Positions 5,401 to 6,629 of a stretch of DNA of 6,629 bases are shown here, one piece after another; position 1 is the stretch's first letter; the number at the start of each line of letters is the position of its first letter. The DNA is taken from contig DASZTS010000107.1 of NCBI GenBank assembly GCA_035547915.1, forward strand, positions 1 through 6,629, given 5' to 3'. Made by a program: the position numbers and the translations under genes. Under the pieces are notes generated by a model that did no database searches, was not told the origin of the DNA, and worked only from the letters and a program-made list of their open reading frames with translations. The DNA is from DASSFG01 sp035547915 (GTDB lineage Bacteria > Planctomycetota > Planctomycetia > Pirellulales > JAICIG01).

Positions 5401-6234
5401 TCACTGGCGCACACGGCACCTCGGCAGGGTGCTTTTGAACTCGACCAATGCCGACTTCGTGATCGGCAGTCCGGTTATATCCAACCATTGCAGCGTGCCC
5501 ACCGCCGCCAGGTGTCGGATGCCGACGTCGGTCACCCCGGTGCCGTAGAGGTTCAGGCGCTTCAGGTGCTTCAGTCCCTTCAGGTGCGCGAGCCCTTCGT
5601 CGGTAACGCCGGTGACGGCCAGGTCGATCGCGCCGAGCGATTCGATCGCCTTGAGGCGTTTCAGGCTCGCATCGGTGACCTTCGTCCCCCCCAGCGCCAG
5701 CGATCTCAGTTTCTTCATGCCGTCGAGGTGGGCGATGCCGGCATCGGTCACGTCGGTGCCCATCAGCGACAGGCTCTCCAGATTCGTCAGGTCGGCCAGT
5801 TCGGCGAGCCCAATATCCGTGATCCTCGTGTAGTCCAAGCTGAGCAACTTGAGGGAGCTGAGATGGCGCAGGTGGTCGAGCCCGGCATCGGTCACGTCCG
5901 TGTTGTAGAGGTTCAATATCTCCAGGCTCGGCAGCGATCCTATCGCGGCCATCTCGGCGTCGCCGATCTTGCGACGGAAGAGATTGATGCTGGTGACTTC
6001 GTCGGTGTATTCCCGCCCAATCCAGTCGCGGACGAAGGCGCTGAAGGCCCGGTCGGGGATGCGCCCCTTGGCGGCATAGGCCACGACTCCGTTGCGAGAC
6101 TCGACGACGGCGACCGCGGCGTGCTGCTTGCGTGCCCGCTGCACCTCGGTGCCCAGGAGGATACAAAGCACCGTCACCCCCACGAGCAGCGTTCGCAGGC
6201 TGAATCGAGCCCAGCGCGTAGGTAGCCAGTTCAT
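5401..6234 (-). CDS. Membrane-anchored leucine-rich-repeat protein (TDAGL type)
   Basis: 277 residues. The N-terminus has FSLRTLL (11-17) beginning one membrane helix (about 12-28), followed by a basic segment (VQRARKQ) and a non-repeat domain (38-78) of the kind that precedes LRRs in planctomycete proteins (VAVVESRNG, 41-49). Then come eight leucine-rich repeats with an exact 24-residue period, starting at residues 79, 103, 127, 151, 175, 199, 223 and 247. The best-conserved form is LxxLxLxxTxVTDAGLxxLxxL. The first is a degenerate cap and the last lacks the TDAGL core (ITKSAL). LRRs of this class form curved protein-binding solenoids; the orientation suggests display outside the cytoplasm (inference). 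The frame stays open upstream to 6456, but ATG 6234 places FSLRTLL at the usual distance from the start. The Shine-Dalgarno is poor. A shared promoter-like element lies 45 nt upstream. Confidence 0.9.
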   Translation of the reverse strand: MNWLPTRWARFSLRTLLVGVTVLCILLGTEVQRARKQHAAVAVVESRNGVVAYAAKGRIPDRAFSAFVRDWIGREYTDEVTSINLFRRKIGDAEMAAIGSLPSLEILNLYNTDVTDAGLDHLRHLSSLKLLSLDYTRITDIGLAELADLTNLESLSLMGTDVTDAGIAHLDGMKKLRSLALGGTKVTDASLKRLKAIESLGAIDLAVTGVTDEGLAHLKGLKHLKRLNLYGTGVTDVGIRHLAAVGTLQWLDITGLPITKSALVEFKSTLPRCRVRQ

Positions 6235-6279
6235 CGTCTCACGCTCGCCAGCCCCTTCAATAGCATCGCCGCCTGGGGA

Positions 6280-6305
6280 CATTAGACCGCGCCACGTCGG
6301 CGGGG
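6280..6305 (-). promoter_or_regulatory. Shared upstream element with possible -10 TCTAAT (copy 2)
   Basis: The minus-strand core TGGCGCGGTCTAATG (6294-6280) is identical to that at 3844-3830 and lies 45 nt before the LRR start codon. TTGCCC 16 bp upstream of TCTAAT is a partial -35. Having the same core at similar distance from two FSxRTLL genes favours a regulatory role, but it could be a dispersed repeat. Confidence 0.4.
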
Positions 6306-6323
6306 CAAATGTTTGGGGACCGG

Positions 6324-6344
6324 GAGCGGCTGATAAAACCCGGA
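6324..6344 (+). repeat. Dispersed 21-bp repeat, copy 2
   Basis: GAGCGGCTGATAAAACCC followed by GGA matches 3027-3047 at 20 of 21 positions. It lies about 20 bp from the shared upstream element of the LRR gene, in the 267-nt gap between the LRR start and the partial pseudopilin-like gene. Confidence 0.7.
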
Positions 6345-6365
6345 GTTGCTCCAAGAAGCGCCAGG

Positions 6366-6388
6366 CGTCGTGGAAAAAATACACGACG
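6366..6388. repeat. 7-bp stem inverted repeat with A/T-rich loop
   Basis: CGTCGTG (6366-6372) and CACGACG (6382-6388) form a perfect 7-bp stem around the loop GAAAAAATA. On the minus strand the loop carries six consecutive T. It lies about 115 nt beyond the stop of the gene ending at 6502. The T-run is in the loop rather than after the stem, so this is not a standard intrinsic terminator; a transcript hairpin or protein-binding site is possible. Confidence 0.4.
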
Positions 6389-6501
6389 ATCGGCCACGAG
6401 TCGCGCGGCGATTTCGTTTGCGGGCAGCCGGGATTCCGTCCGACGTTTGGCATCACACACAGCCGACGCGGTTCTTCGCCCCACAGCCGAACCGAGCCAG
6501 A

Positions 6502-6629
6502 TCAGGGATAGCTCATGTCGTCGGTGAAGACGTTCTTGTCGGGGAACATGTCGATCACGGCGACGCTCCAATCGAGCGTCTTGGCGTGGCCGTCGAGGTA
6601 CAGGTAGTTGGCCATGCCGCTGTGACGCT
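6502..6629 (-). CDS. DUF1559 / H-X9-DG family pseudopilin-like protein, C-terminal end only
   Basis: Only the last 41 residues are inside the window; the gene continues past the right edge. The fragment begins RHSGMANYLYLDGHAKTL and ends TDDMSYP before TGA (6504-6502). It contains the diagnostic H-X9-DG signature: His at fragment residue 2, nine residues, then Asp-Gly at 12-13. Proteins with this C-terminus are the DUF1559 family, which carry an N-terminal prepilin-type methylation/cleavage segment and are present in many copies in Planctomycetes; their precise role is unsettled, but export and assembly by a type II/IV-pilus-like route is expected. It lies 267 nt upstream of the LRR gene on the same strand, with hairpin and repeat sequence between, so co-transcription is not evident. 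Confidence 0.88.
   Translation of the reverse strand, partial: RHSGMANYLYLDGHAKTLDWSVAVIDMFPDKNVFTDDMSYP

Noticed and set aside
5219..6166. 315-codon minus-strand frame overlapping the LRR gene
   Set aside because: It is a shadow frame of the LRR repeats and runs through the convergent gene; the real frame has eight perfect LRRs.

Overview
The window is high-GC bacterial DNA whose genes carry the signature of Planctomycetes, most likely the Pirellulales side of the phylum (inference). Three small proteins start with the planctomycete-typical 'FSxRxLL' motif followed by one membrane helix. Two others carry an 'NPYxAP' motif. One gene is a leucine-rich-repeat protein of the 'TDAGL' type. The right edge holds the C-terminus of a DUF1559 / H-X9-DG pseudopilin-like protein, a family greatly expanded in this phylum. 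No phage, CRISPR, insertion-sequence transposase, rRNA or tRNA gene was seen.

Layout. Positions 1-240 are alternating GCGC tandem-repeat DNA ending in an AGAGA microsatellite, and 240-485 show no credible gene. Two sigma70-like promoters (486-513 and 642-669) precede a 144-aa three-helix membrane protein (724-1158). The largest gene, on the same strand, is an exported two-domain cyclase-family protein (1220-2992). Then come two minus-strand small membrane proteins (3098-3433, which is clearly lower in GC, and 3560-3793). Next are two plus-strand genes (3946-4374, a four-helix protein; 4459-4809, an unrecognised soluble protein). Their start regions are almost identical: a TACAAT -10 element ends exactly 7 nt before the ATG, so leaderless transcription is likely. 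A plus-strand two-helix membrane protein follows (5050-5346), converging on the minus-strand LRR protein (5401-6234). The partial H-X9-DG CDS (6502 to the right edge) lies upstream of it on the minus strand.

How the genes relate. There is no single obvious operon or pathway; most genes are short, membrane-anchored and surface- or envelope-oriented. The cyclase protein is the only gene with a recognisable enzyme fold. Each of its two tandem domains has lost different metal ligands, so it may be a non-catalytic or composite-site protein.

Small dispersed repeats tie the intergenic regions together. A roughly 21-bp element (GAGCGGCTGA core) occurs at 3027 and 6324, with an inverted partial copy at 3503. 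A 15-bp core lies 36-45 nt upstream of both minus-strand FSxRTLL genes. These repeats, the leaderless promoter pair and the degenerate double cyclase are the points most worth checking.
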